From assembly GCA_903930095.1 (NCBI GenBank), contig CAIYXE010000099.1, forward strand, positions 1-11,122: a DNA stretch of 11,122 nt. Direction: 5' to 3'. The DNA is from an uncultured Hyphomicrobiales bacterium (GTDB lineage: Bacteria > Pseudomonadota > Alphaproteobacteria > Rhizobiales > Aestuariivirgaceae). Under the pieces are notes generated by a model. The model did no database searches. It was not told the origin of the DNA and saw nothing but the letters and a program-made list of their open reading frames with translations. This document shows positions 1-6,432 of this stretch, piece by piece. The position numbers and the translations under genes are program-made. The number at the start of each line of letters is the position of its first letter. The first letter of the stretch is position 1.

Positions 1-152
1 GCACGCTCATGGGCTCCATGGCGCATGGCCATGCTGCACCCGCCGCGGTCAAGAACGCCGTCTATGACGTGGTGACGCGTCACTTCAACGGCGAACTCGA
101 CTCTGCCGCCGCCAAGGAACTGGCGGACGCGATCGCCGCCGCCAAGGGCTGA
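1..152 (+). CDS. Carbohydrate ABC transporter substrate-binding protein, C-terminal end (partial)
   Basis: The reading frame entered at position 3 is open to a TGA at 150-152 and gives about 49 residues, beginning [10 protein letters not shown] and ending IAAAKG. A helical, Ala/Lys-rich tail of this kind ([16 protein letters not shown], then KELADAI) is usual at the C-terminus of family 1 extracellular sugar-binding proteins. The identification leans mainly on context: two sugar permeases and a MalK-type ATPase follow on the same strand, the standard order. Such proteins bind the sugar in the periplasm and deliver it to the permease pair. The start and signal peptide lie outside the window. 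The gene ends 68 nt before the first permease, and a strong hairpin fills that gap. The resemblance of the next gene to GtsB suggests this is a GtsA-like glucose/mannose-binding protein, which is inference. Confidence 0.75.
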   Translation, partial: TLMGSMAHGHAAPAAVKNAVYDVVTRHFNGELDSAAAKELADAIAAAKG

Positions 153-162
153 CGTCTCCCAT

Positions 163-187
163 TGGGCCCCGGTACCGCCGGGGCCCA
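163..187 (+). promoter_or_regulatory. Strong intercistronic hairpin between binding protein and permease genes
   Basis: The arms 163-172 (TGGGCCCCGG) and 178-187 (CCGGGGCCCA) are perfectly complementary, giving a 10-bp, almost all-G/C stem with a 5-nt loop (TACCG). No T-run follows, so it does not look like a complete intrinsic terminator. Hairpins at this point in binding-protein-dependent importer operons, with malE-malF as the classic case, protect the upstream mRNA from 3' exonucleases or partly attenuate transcription. Either effect would make more binding protein than permease. The structure is read directly from the sequence; the function is inferred from position. Confidence 0.75.
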
Positions 188-220
188 TCCCACCCTTCAA
201 GAGGCGAAGAGGTAAACCCC

Positions 221-1117
221 GTGCCCGCCACTGCCGCCCCGCGCGCAGCACTTCAGGCCTGGCTGCCGCGCCTCGTGCTGGCGCCCAGCTTCGGGCTGAT
301 CCTGCTTTTCGTCTACGGCTTCATCATTTTCACCGGCGTCCTCTCCTTCACCGGCTCCAAGATCCTTCCAGATCTGTCGAGCTGGGTGGGTTTCAACAAC
401 TACGTCCGCCTGTTCAACCACGCGAACTGGATCACCTCTCTCAAGAATCTGGCGATCTTCGCCACACTCTACATCTTCGTCAGCAGTGTGCTGGGGCTGG
501 GCCTCGCCATCCTGCTCGACCAGAAGATCCGGGGCGAGGGCGTGCTGCGGCCGATCTATCTATATCCCATGGCGCTCTCCTTCATCGTCACCGGTGTGGC
601 GTGGAAATGGTTCCTCGACCCCGGCATCGGGCTCGAGCATGTTGTCCAGTCCTGGGGTTTCGAGAGCTTCTCATTCCGCTGGATCAAGGAAGGCAAGATG
701 GCGATCTACACCATCGTGATCGCAGCGGTCTGGCAGTCCTCGGGTTTTGTCATGGCCATGTTCCTCGCCGGCCTCCGCGGCGTGGACAACGAGATCATCA
801 AGGCCGCGCAGATCGACGGCGCCACCAACTGGACGCTCTACCGCCGCATCATCATCCCGATGATGCGCCCGGTCTTCCTTTCGGCCTTCGTCGTGCTGGC
901 CCATCTCGCCATCAAGTCCTACGACCTGATCGTTGCGATGACGAGCGGCGGCCCCGGCACCGCCACCTGGACGCCCGCTCTCTTCATGCAAAACTTCACC
1001 TTCACACGCAACGAGATGGGCATGGGCGCCTCCTCCGCCATCATCATGATGATGATGATCGCCGCCATCATCGTACCCTATCTCTATTCCGAACTTTCGC
1101 AGGCGAACCGCAAATGA
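221..1117 (+). CDS. gtsB: Sugar ABC transporter permease, MalF/UgpA type (GtsB-like)
   Basis: This 298-residue inner-membrane protein is one of the two channel subunits of a carbohydrate importer. It starts at GTG 221, preceded by GAAGAGG at 206-212 with 8-nt spacing. About six hydrophobic segments are visible, the first near residues 17-40 and the last near 270-292. The permease coupling loop (EAA motif) reads AAQIDGATNWTLYRRIIIP near residues 192-210 and should contact the ATPase. Stretches such as DQKIRGEG, IYLYPMALSFIVTG and AMFLAGLRGVD, and the ending VPYLYSEL, match my recollection of the GtsB permease of Pseudomonas-type glucose/mannose importers better than maltose or glycerol-3-phosphate permeases. 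The substrate is therefore probably glucose, mannose or a related aldose, but that is inferred. The stop overlaps the next start by 4 nt (ATGA). A run of four ATG codons encodes Met276-279. Confidence 0.9.
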   Translation: MPATAAPRAALQAWLPRLVLAPSFGLILLFVYGFIIFTGVLSFTGSKILPDLSSWVGFNNYVRLFNHANWITSLKNLAIFATLYIFVSSVLGLGLAILLDQKIRGEGVLRPIYLYPMALSFIVTGVAWKWFLDPGIGLEHVVQSWGFESFSFRWIKEGKMAIYTIVIAAVWQSSGFVMAMFLAGLRGVDNEIIKAAQIDGATNWTLYRRIIIPMMRPVFLSAFVVLAHLAIKSYDLIVAMTSGGPGTATWTPALFMQNFTFTRNEMGMGASSAIIMMMMIAAIIVPYLYSELSQANRK

Positions 1118-1995
1118 GCGCGCCCTCGCAGGATACCGCCGTGCGCACCGGGGTCTTCATGCGCGCCGCCATCTATGCGCTGCTGATCCTCTTCGCCGTC
1201 TATTTCCTGCTGCCGCTCTACGTGATGCTGGTGAACTCGATGAAGCCGCTCACCGAGATCCAGCAGGGCCGCATGCTGGCGCTACCGCTTGAATGGACAT
1301 TCGCCCCTTGGGGCAGCGCATGGTCGACCGCTCAGATCGGCGTTCAGCCCACGGGCCTCAAGCCCTATTTCATCAACTCGCTGCTCATGGTGGTGCCAGC
1401 CGTGGCGATCTCCACCATGCTCGGCGCCCTCAACGGCTATGTGCTGACCAAGTGGCGCTTTCCTGGCCACAATATCGTCTTCGGTCTCATGTTGCTCGCC
1501 TGTTTCATCCCCTTCCAGATCGTGCTCATCCCCTCGGCGCGCATCCTGGGGCTCTTGGGACTTGCCGGAACCACGCCGGGCCTCGTCTTGATCCATGTCG
1601 TCTATGGTCTCGGCTTCACCACGCTGTTCTTCCGGAACTACTACGAAGCCTTCCCCACAGAGCTGGTGCGTGCGGCGATGATCGACGGCGCGGGCTTCTG
1701 GCAGATTTTCCGCCGCATCCTGCTGCCTTCGTCGGGACCCATCATCATCGTCACCGTCATCTGGCAGTTCACCAACATCTGGAATGACTTTCTGTTCGGC
1801 GCTTCCTTCTCGGACGCGGATTCGATGCCGATGACGGTGGCGCTCAACAACCTCGTCAACTCCTCCACCGGGGTCAAGGAATACAACGTGCATTTCGCCG
1901 GCGCGATCCTTGCCGCCCTTCCCACCCTCATCGTCTATGTCGTGTCGGGCCGCTATTTCGTGCGCGGCCTCATGGCAGGCTCCGTCAAGGGATAG
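1114..1995 (+). CDS. gtsC: Sugar ABC transporter permease, MalG type (GtsC-like)
   Basis: This is the second channel subunit of the sugar importer, 293 residues. The frame is open well upstream, but ATG 1114 is chosen because it overlaps the TGA of the previous gene (ATGA) and gives a normal MalG-type N-terminus: a short cytoplasmic tail, then a hydrophobic segment around residues 16-40 (AAIYALLILFAVYFLLPLYV). The conserved periplasmic lead-in MLVNSMKPLTEI follows. The coupling-loop motif is RAAMIDGAGFWQIFRRILLP, near residues 187-206, and the protein ends RGLMAGSVKG, a typical MalG-family C-terminus. It would pair with the upstream permease and dock on the MalK-like ATPase encoded 3 nt downstream. 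The length is normal and the frame is intact. Assignment to a GtsC-type glucose/mannose system rests on the neighbouring permease. Confidence 0.9.
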   Translation: MSAPSQDTAVRTGVFMRAAIYALLILFAVYFLLPLYVMLVNSMKPLTEIQQGRMLALPLEWTFAPWGSAWSTAQIGVQPTGLKPYFINSLLMVVPAVAISTMLGALNGYVLTKWRFPGHNIVFGLMLLACFIPFQIVLIPSARILGLLGLAGTTPGLVLIHVVYGLGFTTLFFRNYYEAFPTELVRAAMIDGAGFWQIFRRILLPSSGPIIIVTVIWQFTNIWNDFLFGASFSDADSMPMTVALNNLVNSSTGVKEYNVHFAGAILAALPTLIVYVVSGRYFVRGLMAGSVKG

Positions 1996-1998
1996 TCC

Positions 1999-3108
1999 AT
2001 GGCCTTCCTCGAAATCGACAGTCTTGAAAAGAAGTTCGGCGCCGTGGACGTGCTGAAGGGCATCGACCTTGACGTGGACGAGGGCGGCTTCCTCGTTCTC
2101 GTCGGCCCGTCGGGCTGCGGCAAGTCAACGCTACTCAACACCATCGCGGGCCTTGAAGCGATCACGTCGGGCGAAATCCGCATCGCAGGACGCAAGGTCA
2201 ACGACCTTCACCCCTCCGAGCGTGATATCGCCATGGTGTTCCAATCCTACGCGCTCTATCCGAACATGACGGTCGAGGGCAACATCGGCTTCGGCATGGA
2301 AATGCGCGGGGTGCCCAAGCCTGAGCGTGACAAGGCCATCCAAGGCGTGGCTGAAATGCTGCAGATCAGCCACTTGCTGCAGCGCAAGCCATCGCAGCTC
2401 TCCGGCGGCCAGCGCCAGCGCGTTGCAATGGGCCGCGCACTGGTGAGGCGCCCGAAGCTGTTCCTCTTCGATGAGCCGCTCTCCAACCTTGACGCCAAAC
2501 TCCGCGTGGACATGCGCACCGAGATCAAGCGGCTGCACGCGCGCATCAAGACCACCATCGTCTATGTAACCCATGACCAGATCGAGGCGATGACGCTGGC
2601 GACCAAGATCGCGGTGCTGAAGGACGGTGTTCTCCAACAGTCCGGGACTCCTGCTGAGATCTACAATGCGCCGGCCAACATGTTCGTCGCTGATTTCATG
2701 GGTTCGCCCGCCATGAACCTGCTCACCTCCACCGTCACCGGCAGCCCCGGCGCGCTCCGCCTCGAGCTCGCTCAGCGCGAGGGTTCACCCATCCTGATCC
2801 CGCTTCATGACAACCGGCTGCAGAGCCGCCTCGGCCAGACGGTGATCTTCGGCATCCGTCCGGAAGCCATCACCGATCCTGACGGCGCGGACCGCCTCTC
2901 CCGCCACCTCGTCGAGGCGGACTGCCTTATCGAGGTGGTGGAACCCGCTGGTGCGGACACCTTCGCCATCACCCATCTGGGTGGCAAGGAAACCGTGGCC
3001 CGGCTCCGCGCCGACACCAAGACGGCCGCCGGCCACATCAGCCGCCTCGCCTTCAACCTCGACCGCGCGGTGTTCTTCGACCCCACGACAGAGATTCTCA
3101 TCCAGTAA
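1999..3108 (+). CDS. ugpC: Carbohydrate ABC transporter ATP-binding protein (MalK/UgpC family)
   Basis: This is the cytoplasmic ATPase that powers the sugar importer, 369 residues, the usual size for the family. Visible motifs are Walker A GPSGCGKST (36-44), Q-loop Gln82 in VFQSYALYP, signature LSGGQRQRVAMGRAL (from 134), Walker B LFLFDEP with Asp158 and Glu159, D-loop SNLDAKLR, and switch His192 in THDQIEAMTL. From about residue 235 the protein continues into a C-terminal TOBE/regulatory region, including FGIRPEAI, as in MalK and UgpC. ATG 1999 lies 3 nt after the second permease stop, so translation is probably coupled. No MalT-like or EIIA partner can be seen, so C-terminal regulation is unknown. 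The symbol ugpC is the name usually given to such ATPases; glycerol-3-phosphate specificity is not implied. No clear intrinsic terminator follows the stop. Confidence 0.93.
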   Translation: MAFLEIDSLEKKFGAVDVLKGIDLDVDEGGFLVLVGPSGCGKSTLLNTIAGLEAITSGEIRIAGRKVNDLHPSERDIAMVFQSYALYPNMTVEGNIGFGMEMRGVPKPERDKAIQGVAEMLQISHLLQRKPSQLSGGQRQRVAMGRALVRRPKLFLFDEPLSNLDAKLRVDMRTEIKRLHARIKTTIVYVTHDQIEAMTLATKIAVLKDGVLQQSGTPAEIYNAPANMFVADFMGSPAMNLLTSTVTGSPGALRLELAQREGSPILIPLHDNRLQSRLGQTVIFGIRPEAITDPDGADRLSRHLVEADCLIEVVEPAGADTFAITHLGGKETVARLRADTKTAAGHISRLAFNLDRAVFFDPTTEILIQ

Positions 3109-3353
3109 GCCCACAATCAGGCGTCCATGTCGACGTCATTGGGCTTGTCTGTGGCGAAAGAAGTCCGCGACGATCAGTGCAGTGCTGATACCAACTGCCT
3201 TCACCGGGGCCTGTTCCGCGAGTCGCATTACGCCGGCGGGATCTGCGGACTGTGGAGCAAGAAACATTGAACAGCCCGATCGCCAAGTTTGAAATCCATG
3301 GCCTCAAATTCGGATATGACGTGTAAGAATTGGTGTTCAAGAGGATCTGAGCG
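3109..3353. other. Intergenic segment without an assigned gene
   Basis: These 245 bases separate the end of the sugar operon from the acquired pseudouridine synthase gene. No intrinsic terminator with a T-run was found, and no convincing sigma-70 promoter for the next gene. Composition drops towards the right-hand side. Short open stretches exist on both strands: a 47-codon one on plus (3127-3270) and a 43-codon one on minus (3136-3267), the latter more protein-like and listed separately. The segment probably contains the left junction of the transferred DNA, but I cannot place that junction. Confidence 0.5.
3136..3267 (-). pseudogene. Possible remnant of an unidentified gene (43 codons)
   Basis: On the minus strand an ATG at 3267-3265 opens a 43-residue frame ending with TGA at 3138-3136. 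Its C-terminal half reads VKAVGISTALIVADFFRHRQAQ, with an amphipathic or hydrophobic stretch and ordinary codon choice. It looks more like a genuine protein end than the overlapping plus-strand reading does. Reading further upstream continues in a neighbouring frame (MDFKLGDRAVQ), so a frameshifted or truncated gene is possible. I do not recognise a family, and chance cannot be excluded at this length. Confidence 0.2.
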
Positions 3354-4304
3354 ATGCACATCCCGACACGCCACGGCGTGGGCCCCACTGGCGTGTTCCT
3401 GCCCGCTGGCCCATGGGCCACAGTGCTGGACTTTCTGGTCGAGCGCATGCCCCATATCTCGCGCGAAGCATGGACCGCTCGCCTGCATAGCCAGTCGGTG
3501 CTGAACGCGGAAGGCCAACCCGTAATGCTCACGCAGCCCTACACGCCGCACACGCGCCTGTTCTACTACCGCCACATTGAGGACGAGCCGCAGCTGCCGG
3601 AGCAGGCCAGCATCTTGTTCGAAGACGAGCACCTATTGGTGGCCGACAAACCCCATTTCATGACTGTCACACCTGCGGGGCGGTATGTGCAGCAGAGCTT
3701 GCTCGTGCAACTGAAGAACCTGACGGGTTGTGATGATCTGGCGCCATTGCACCGCATCGACCGCGAAACCGCAGGACTGGTGTTGCTGGGCAAACGCCCG
3801 GCCGACCGCGACGCCTACCACGCCCTGTTTCGCCAGCGGCACATCCACAAAACCTACCACGCCGTCGCACCCTTTCGGGCTGAGCTGACATGGCCCCGCA
3901 CCCATACCAGCCGCCTGGTGGCCGGAGAGCCCTTTTTCCGGATGCAGGAAGTGCCGGGCCAACCCAACAGCGAAACCCGCATCAGCCTGCTACGCACCGA
4001 TGGCTCTCGCGCGCTGTACCAGTTGGAGCCGGTCAGCGGCAAACGCCACCAGTTGCGGGTGCACATGCTGGCGCTGGGCCTGCCTTTGGAGGGTGACTTG
4101 TTTTACCCCGAGGTGCTGCGCAGACAGGATGCGCCAGAAGACTTCAGCCAAGCCTTGCAACTGCTGGCACAGCGCATCGCTTTCACCGACCCGTTGACCG
4201 GTGCCGAGCGGGTGTTCGAGAGCCAGCGCCGCTTGCGTTTCTTTGGAGAGTTGAGCACCGTTACATCAGTTGAATACTTAGCCTGCGGCGACGGAGTAGT
4301 ATGA
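3354..4304 (+). CDS. RluA-family RNA pseudouridine synthase with altered C-terminus, probably acquired
   Basis: This 316-residue protein should isomerise uridine to pseudouridine in rRNA or tRNA. The catalytic motif HRIDRETAGL is at residues 133-142, with Asp136 the expected nucleophile. The upstream DEHLLVADKPHFMTVTPAGR and downstream KTYHAVAPF and SGKRHQLRVHMLALGLPLEGDLFYP blocks complete the core fold. Residues ~20-70 (TVLDFLVERMPHISREAW, ending RLFYYR) form the S4-like lead-in seen in betaproteobacterial homologues. AGAGG lies 10 nt before ATG 3354. Codon use is richer in TTG and A/T-ending codons than the flanking transporter genes, and the sequence recalls Comamonadaceae, so I infer horizontal transfer. 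From about residue 300 the frame seems to run into the terminal DNA of the IS630 remnant, ending SVEYLACGDGVV, and overlaps the transposase end by 27 nt. The core is intact, so activity may survive; the exact target uridine is unknown. Confidence 0.9.
   Translation: MHIPTRHGVGPTGVFLPAGPWATVLDFLVERMPHISREAWTARLHSQSVLNAEGQPVMLTQPYTPHTRLFYYRHIEDEPQLPEQASILFEDEHLLVADKPHFMTVTPAGRYVQQSLLVQLKNLTGCDDLAPLHRIDRETAGLVLLGKRPADRDAYHALFRQRHIHKTYHAVAPFRAELTWPRTHTSRLVAGEPFFRMQEVPGQPNSETRISLLRTDGSRALYQLEPVSGKRHQLRVHMLALGLPLEGDLFYPEVLRRQDAPEDFSQALQLLAQRIAFTDPLTGAERVFESQRRLRFFGELSTVTSVEYLACGDGVV
4258..4277. repeat. Probable IS630 terminal sequence (one end only)
   Basis: The bases just beyond the transposase stop (ACCGTTACATCAGTTGAATA and neighbours) sit where the terminal inverted repeat of an IS630-type element should lie, with a TA dinucleotide at 4262-4263. 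I found no inverted copy between 5025 and 5540, so the opposite end appears lost. Assignment is positional and cannot be confirmed without a matching complete element. Confidence 0.35.
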
Positions 4305-5024
4305 GCATTCTTCTGGTGAGAACAGAGCAAAGGTACTGCTGATGGCTTGCCAGAGATCTTCCATGATTCTGGCGGTAGCTCGGAGGTCGGCCGTGAGCTT
4401 CGCGAAGACCATTTCGATGGGGCTCGGGTCGGGGCTGTCGGGCGGCAGGAATGGCGTCCAGGCGCCCTTGCTTCGGATAGTCCGCTCAGCGCATTCGCTC
4501 TTGTGGCTCGACAATCGCGCGGCTTATCGGTACGTCGATAACCCGAGGTGCTTTCAGTCCATCGCACTTGTGGCCGGCCACGAAGGTCTGGGTTCCTCAG
4601 GGGCCGAAAGGAGCCTTGCTGTTCAGCCGTTCGCCTCTCCTGGCCCGGCCACGCTGGCGGGTCATTTTGGTCGTGGTGCCGGTCTCGTCGATGAAGATCA
4701 GCCGGTGGTGCTGTTGGCGTATGATGGGCTGGCTGGCATCCTTCCAATCCGCCTTCGCCGCGGCCAGTTCAGGGCGGTCTTGTTCGCTTGCTGTGAGGGT
4801 TTTTTTGAAGCTGAACCCGAAGGAGAACAGGAACTTCGAAGGGCGGACGCCGGAACCTCCAGGCCCTTCGCCGTCCTCAGTTCTTTCGCCAGTTCCGGCA
4901 TGGTGATGTCGCCGCGGACAGCAACAATCTCAAGGATAAAGCCGCGGTGAGACTTCAGCTTTCCATGCCGGAAGTCGCCGCGTGAACGCCGATCAAACGA
5001 CTCCGGCCCGCTCCACAGCCTCAT
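4278..5024 (-). pseudogene. IS630-family transposase, decayed (three frames, internal deletion)
   Basis: This is a remnant of a DDE transposase that moves IS630-type elements by cut and paste at TA sites. Three minus-strand frames are needed to follow it. The N-terminal piece (to about 4840) reads GFILEIVAVRGDITMPELAKEL, ending VPASAL. A 1-nt loss near 4835-4842 shifts into SKFLFSFGFSFKKTLTASEQ, then EQDRPELAAAKADWK, and the first catalytic Asp block LIFIDETGTTTKMTRQ. TGA at 4599-4597 interrupts GP-GTQTFVAGHKCDGLKAP, where family members usually carry Trp. Near 4515-4527 the frame jumps from VIDVPI to LSSHKSECAERTIRSKGAW, losing roughly 30 residues including the second catalytic Asp. The end FLPPDSPDPSPIEMVFAKL, with the catalytic Glu, through SYYSVAAG is well kept, and the stop TAA is at 4280-4278. 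The helix-turn-helix N-terminus is not recognisable. It cannot encode an active enzyme. Confidence 0.88.
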
Positions 5025-5036
5025 CAGGTTTTCAGA

Positions 5037-5140
5037 GAAGGATACCGAGGTGTCGAGGTGGGCAGCCCCTCGTGGCGCGGCTGGCCAGCCTTGATGTTAG
5101 CAAACAATCATTCACGCAGGTCGTACGACGAAGGATACCG
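5037..5140 (+). repeat. 11-bp direct repeat pair
   Basis: GAAGGATACCG occurs at 5037-5047 and again at 5130-5140, with mismatches immediately outside both copies. It lies next to the inverted pair and beside the lost end of the IS630 remnant. It could be a duplication left by an insertion or recombination event. Confidence 0.4.
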
Positions 5141-5168
5141 CATGGCAATTCACATCCGCCCACCTCGA
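5053..5168. repeat. 11-bp inverted repeat pair enclosing ~94 bp
   Basis: TCGAGGTGGGC at 5053-5063 is the exact reverse complement of GCCCACCTCGA at 5158-5168. No clear target duplication flanks the pair. It may be the ends of a small non-autonomous element or chance similarity; the match is certain, its meaning is not. Confidence 0.4.
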
Positions 5169-5432
5169 ATCTTCCGAGTGTTGAACTGAAAACCACTATC
5201 GAATCCAAATGACCTGTCGCCGCTCAAGAGTTTTCTTGGTTCAATGTTCGTTAGATCCGCCAGTGACTCTGCGATAATCTGCCCTCTATGGCTGCTGAAT
5301 CACTGAGTGCACGATATCAAGTGACCGGCGCCCACATCGTTGCGGAGCAAGCATTGCTCTGGATTGTCATCGCAACCAACTTGGGTGAGTAGCTGTCCTG
5401 CCACGTGTCGAAGCCTGCGGCGAAGGCGATGT

Positions 5433-5580
5433 TCAAGCGCCGGCGACGCGCAGCAGCGCCTCGTCTACGATGGGCGAGTCCGCCTTAGGCTTGGCCTCGA
5501 TCAGCATTCTCCTCCCGTGCGACCAGCTGAAGGCGAGCTTCAGCGGCTTGCGGGCCGGAGAGAAAGCGCTCGTTTGCCAT
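5433..5580 (-). pseudogene. Possible truncated start of a gene downstream of the amidohydrolase
   Basis: On the minus strand ATG 5580-5578, behind a purine-rich GGGGGTGAG, opens a 31-residue frame (MANERFLSGPQAAEARLQLV onward) that overlaps the amidohydrolase 3' end by 41 nt and stops at TAA 5487-5485. A second frame continues as MLIEAKPKADSPIVDEALL with ATG 5507-5505 behind GGGAGGAG and a TGA at 5435-5433. Together they could be the frameshifted beginning of a co-transcribed gene cut off by rearrangement. I recognise neither piece, and both may be fortuitous. Confidence 0.2.
5526..5544 (-). terminator. Hairpin spanning the amidohydrolase stop codon
   Basis: GCTGAAG at 5526-5532 and CTTCAGC at 5538-5544 form a perfect 7-bp stem with a 5-nt loop, and the gene's TGA (5542-5540) lies inside one arm. 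No T-run follows on the minus strand, so it is more likely an mRNA 3' stabiliser or weak attenuator than a full intrinsic terminator. Confidence 0.35.
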
Positions 5581-6367
5581 GACACTCACCCCCCGCCTTT
5601 GCCAACGCCCGCGGCAACAGGCGCGCCAGCCGTTGGGCCCAAGCCATCTGGCCCTCGGCCACTTCGATCAGGTCCTGCCTGATCTCGATCTCGACGTGCA
5701 GCAAGCCCCCCTTCTCGCAATGAACCGGCACGGCATAGTCGCCGCTGTCATCAACGGCATAGGGCTCATTGATGCCGACCGTGAGGTCGCCTTCCGCCTC
5801 GAGCAGCGCGATGAGCGGCCTTGCCAGCCGGTCGTCGCGGTTGAACAGAACGCCGATGTGCCAAGGCCTCGGCGCGGGGTAGTCACCGTGTTTTGGGGTG
5901 AAACTGTGCATGGCAATGACCACAGGCGCTTTGTCCGACAACGCCATGCGGGCGATCTGCCCGCCAATGATTTTCTGATAGGGCCAGAATATCTCGTCCT
6001 CGCGCAACCTCGCCTCCGCTTTGGACAGGTCGAGGTTGGCGGGAACATGCGTTCCGTCGCTCAGCGGTGCGATCGATGTGGGGTGGCCTGGTGGACGGTT
6101 GCAGTCGATGACGAGGCGGGAGTAGCGCTGATAGATGTAAGGCGCATCCAGCAGCGCGGAAAGCTGCCGTGAAACACCATGGATGCCGATGTCGATGCCG
6201 ATGTGCCGGTTGAGATCCGCATCCGCGATGCCGAGGTCGCCCAGCCGTTCTGGCACGGCGTTTCCGGCATGATCCGCGATCAGCAGAAACCGGCTCCGGG
6301 CCTCAAGGCGCTCCATGCCGACTGGCTGCGGATCCTTTGCGCGCAGAAGCTCAAACGAACTGTCCAA
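5540..6367 (-). CDS. N-formylglutamate amidohydrolase family protein
   Basis: This 275-residue cytosolic enzyme belongs to the FGase family, whose characterised members (HutG type) hydrolyse N-formyl-L-glutamate to formate and glutamate in histidine breakdown. Family blocks are in order: LLIADHAGNAVP near residue 28-39 with Asp32-His33, HIGIDIGIHGVSRQL (55-69), YSRLVIDCNRPPGHPTSIAP (82-101), VIAMHSFTP (150-158) and GINEPYAVDDSGDYAVPVHC, then LHVEIEIRQDLI. The His and acidic residues in these blocks are the expected metal-site and catalytic positions. The start is TTG at 6367-6365, supported by GGGAG 7 nt upstream; the next in-frame ATG (residue 18) would remove the conserved lead-in. No hutHUI genes are visible. 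It is transcribed away from a Liv-type importer, so the real substrate may be another N-acyl or N-formyl amino acid. Family assignment is firm; substrate is not. Confidence 0.9.
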   Translation of the reverse strand: MDSSFELLRAKDPQPVGMERLEARSRFLLIADHAGNAVPERLGDLGIADADLNRHIGIDIGIHGVSRQLSALLDAPYIYQRYSRLVIDCNRPPGHPTSIAPLSDGTHVPANLDLSKAEARLREDEIFWPYQKIIGGQIARMALSDKAPVVIAMHSFTPKHGDYPAPRPWHIGVLFNRDDRLARPLIALLEAEGDLTVGINEPYAVDDSGDYAVPVHCEKGGLLHVEIEIRQDLIEVAEGQMAWAQRLARLLPRALAKAGGECHGKRALSLRPASR

Positions 6368-6432
6368 GGCGTGACTCCCGGCTTGACGTCACCTGGCGCT
6401 GAACGGATGTTTTCACGCCACTGTCCGCTTCG

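Larger units (their letters stand above)
5025..5432. other. Gene-poor segment with short repeats, no assigned gene
   Basis: About 400 bases between the transposase remnant and the 3' flank of the amidohydrolase gene contain no recognisable gene. A perfect 11-bp inverted pair (TCGAGGTGGGC at 5053-5063, GCCCACCTCGA at 5158-5168) and a perfect 11-bp direct pair (GAAGGATACCG at 5037-5047 and 5130-5140) interleave here. A hairpin is at 5343-5361 (GAGCAA/TTGCTC core, 3-nt loop). The minus strand is open without an ATG from 5299 to a TGA at 5152-5150, containing GQIIAESLADLTNIEPRKLL. Base composition is lower in GC than either operon. This looks like debris of past insertions. Confidence 0.55.

Noticed and set aside
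601..1113. An upstream extension of the second sugar permease frame
   Set aside because: It overlaps the first permease out of frame with Arg/His-rich nonsense; ATG 1114, in the ATGA overlap, gives a normal N-terminus.
1282..1893. A 203-codon minus-strand frame opposite the second sugar permease
   Set aside because: It is antisense to a well-supported gene, very rich in Asp/Glu/His/Arg, with no recognisable motif; a shadow of GC-biased codons.
3170..3192. Weak inverted sequence ATCAG/CTGAT as a terminator for the sugar operon
   Set aside because: It has only five firm base pairs and no T-run on either side.
4342..4950. A 202-codon plus-strand frame across the IS630 region
   Set aside because: The minus strand carries unmistakable transposase blocks through the same bases, so this is their antisense reading.
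5070..5150. Plus-strand stretch LDVSKQSFTQVV, reminiscent of an IS110-type transposase N-terminus
   Set aside because: Only about a dozen residues match loosely and the flanking residues do not continue the family pattern.
5340..5440. Minus-strand NIAFAAGFDTWQDSYSP, faintly like an AraC-type helix-turn-helix
   Set aside because: It is too short, lacks the second helix pattern, and sits in an isolated short frame.
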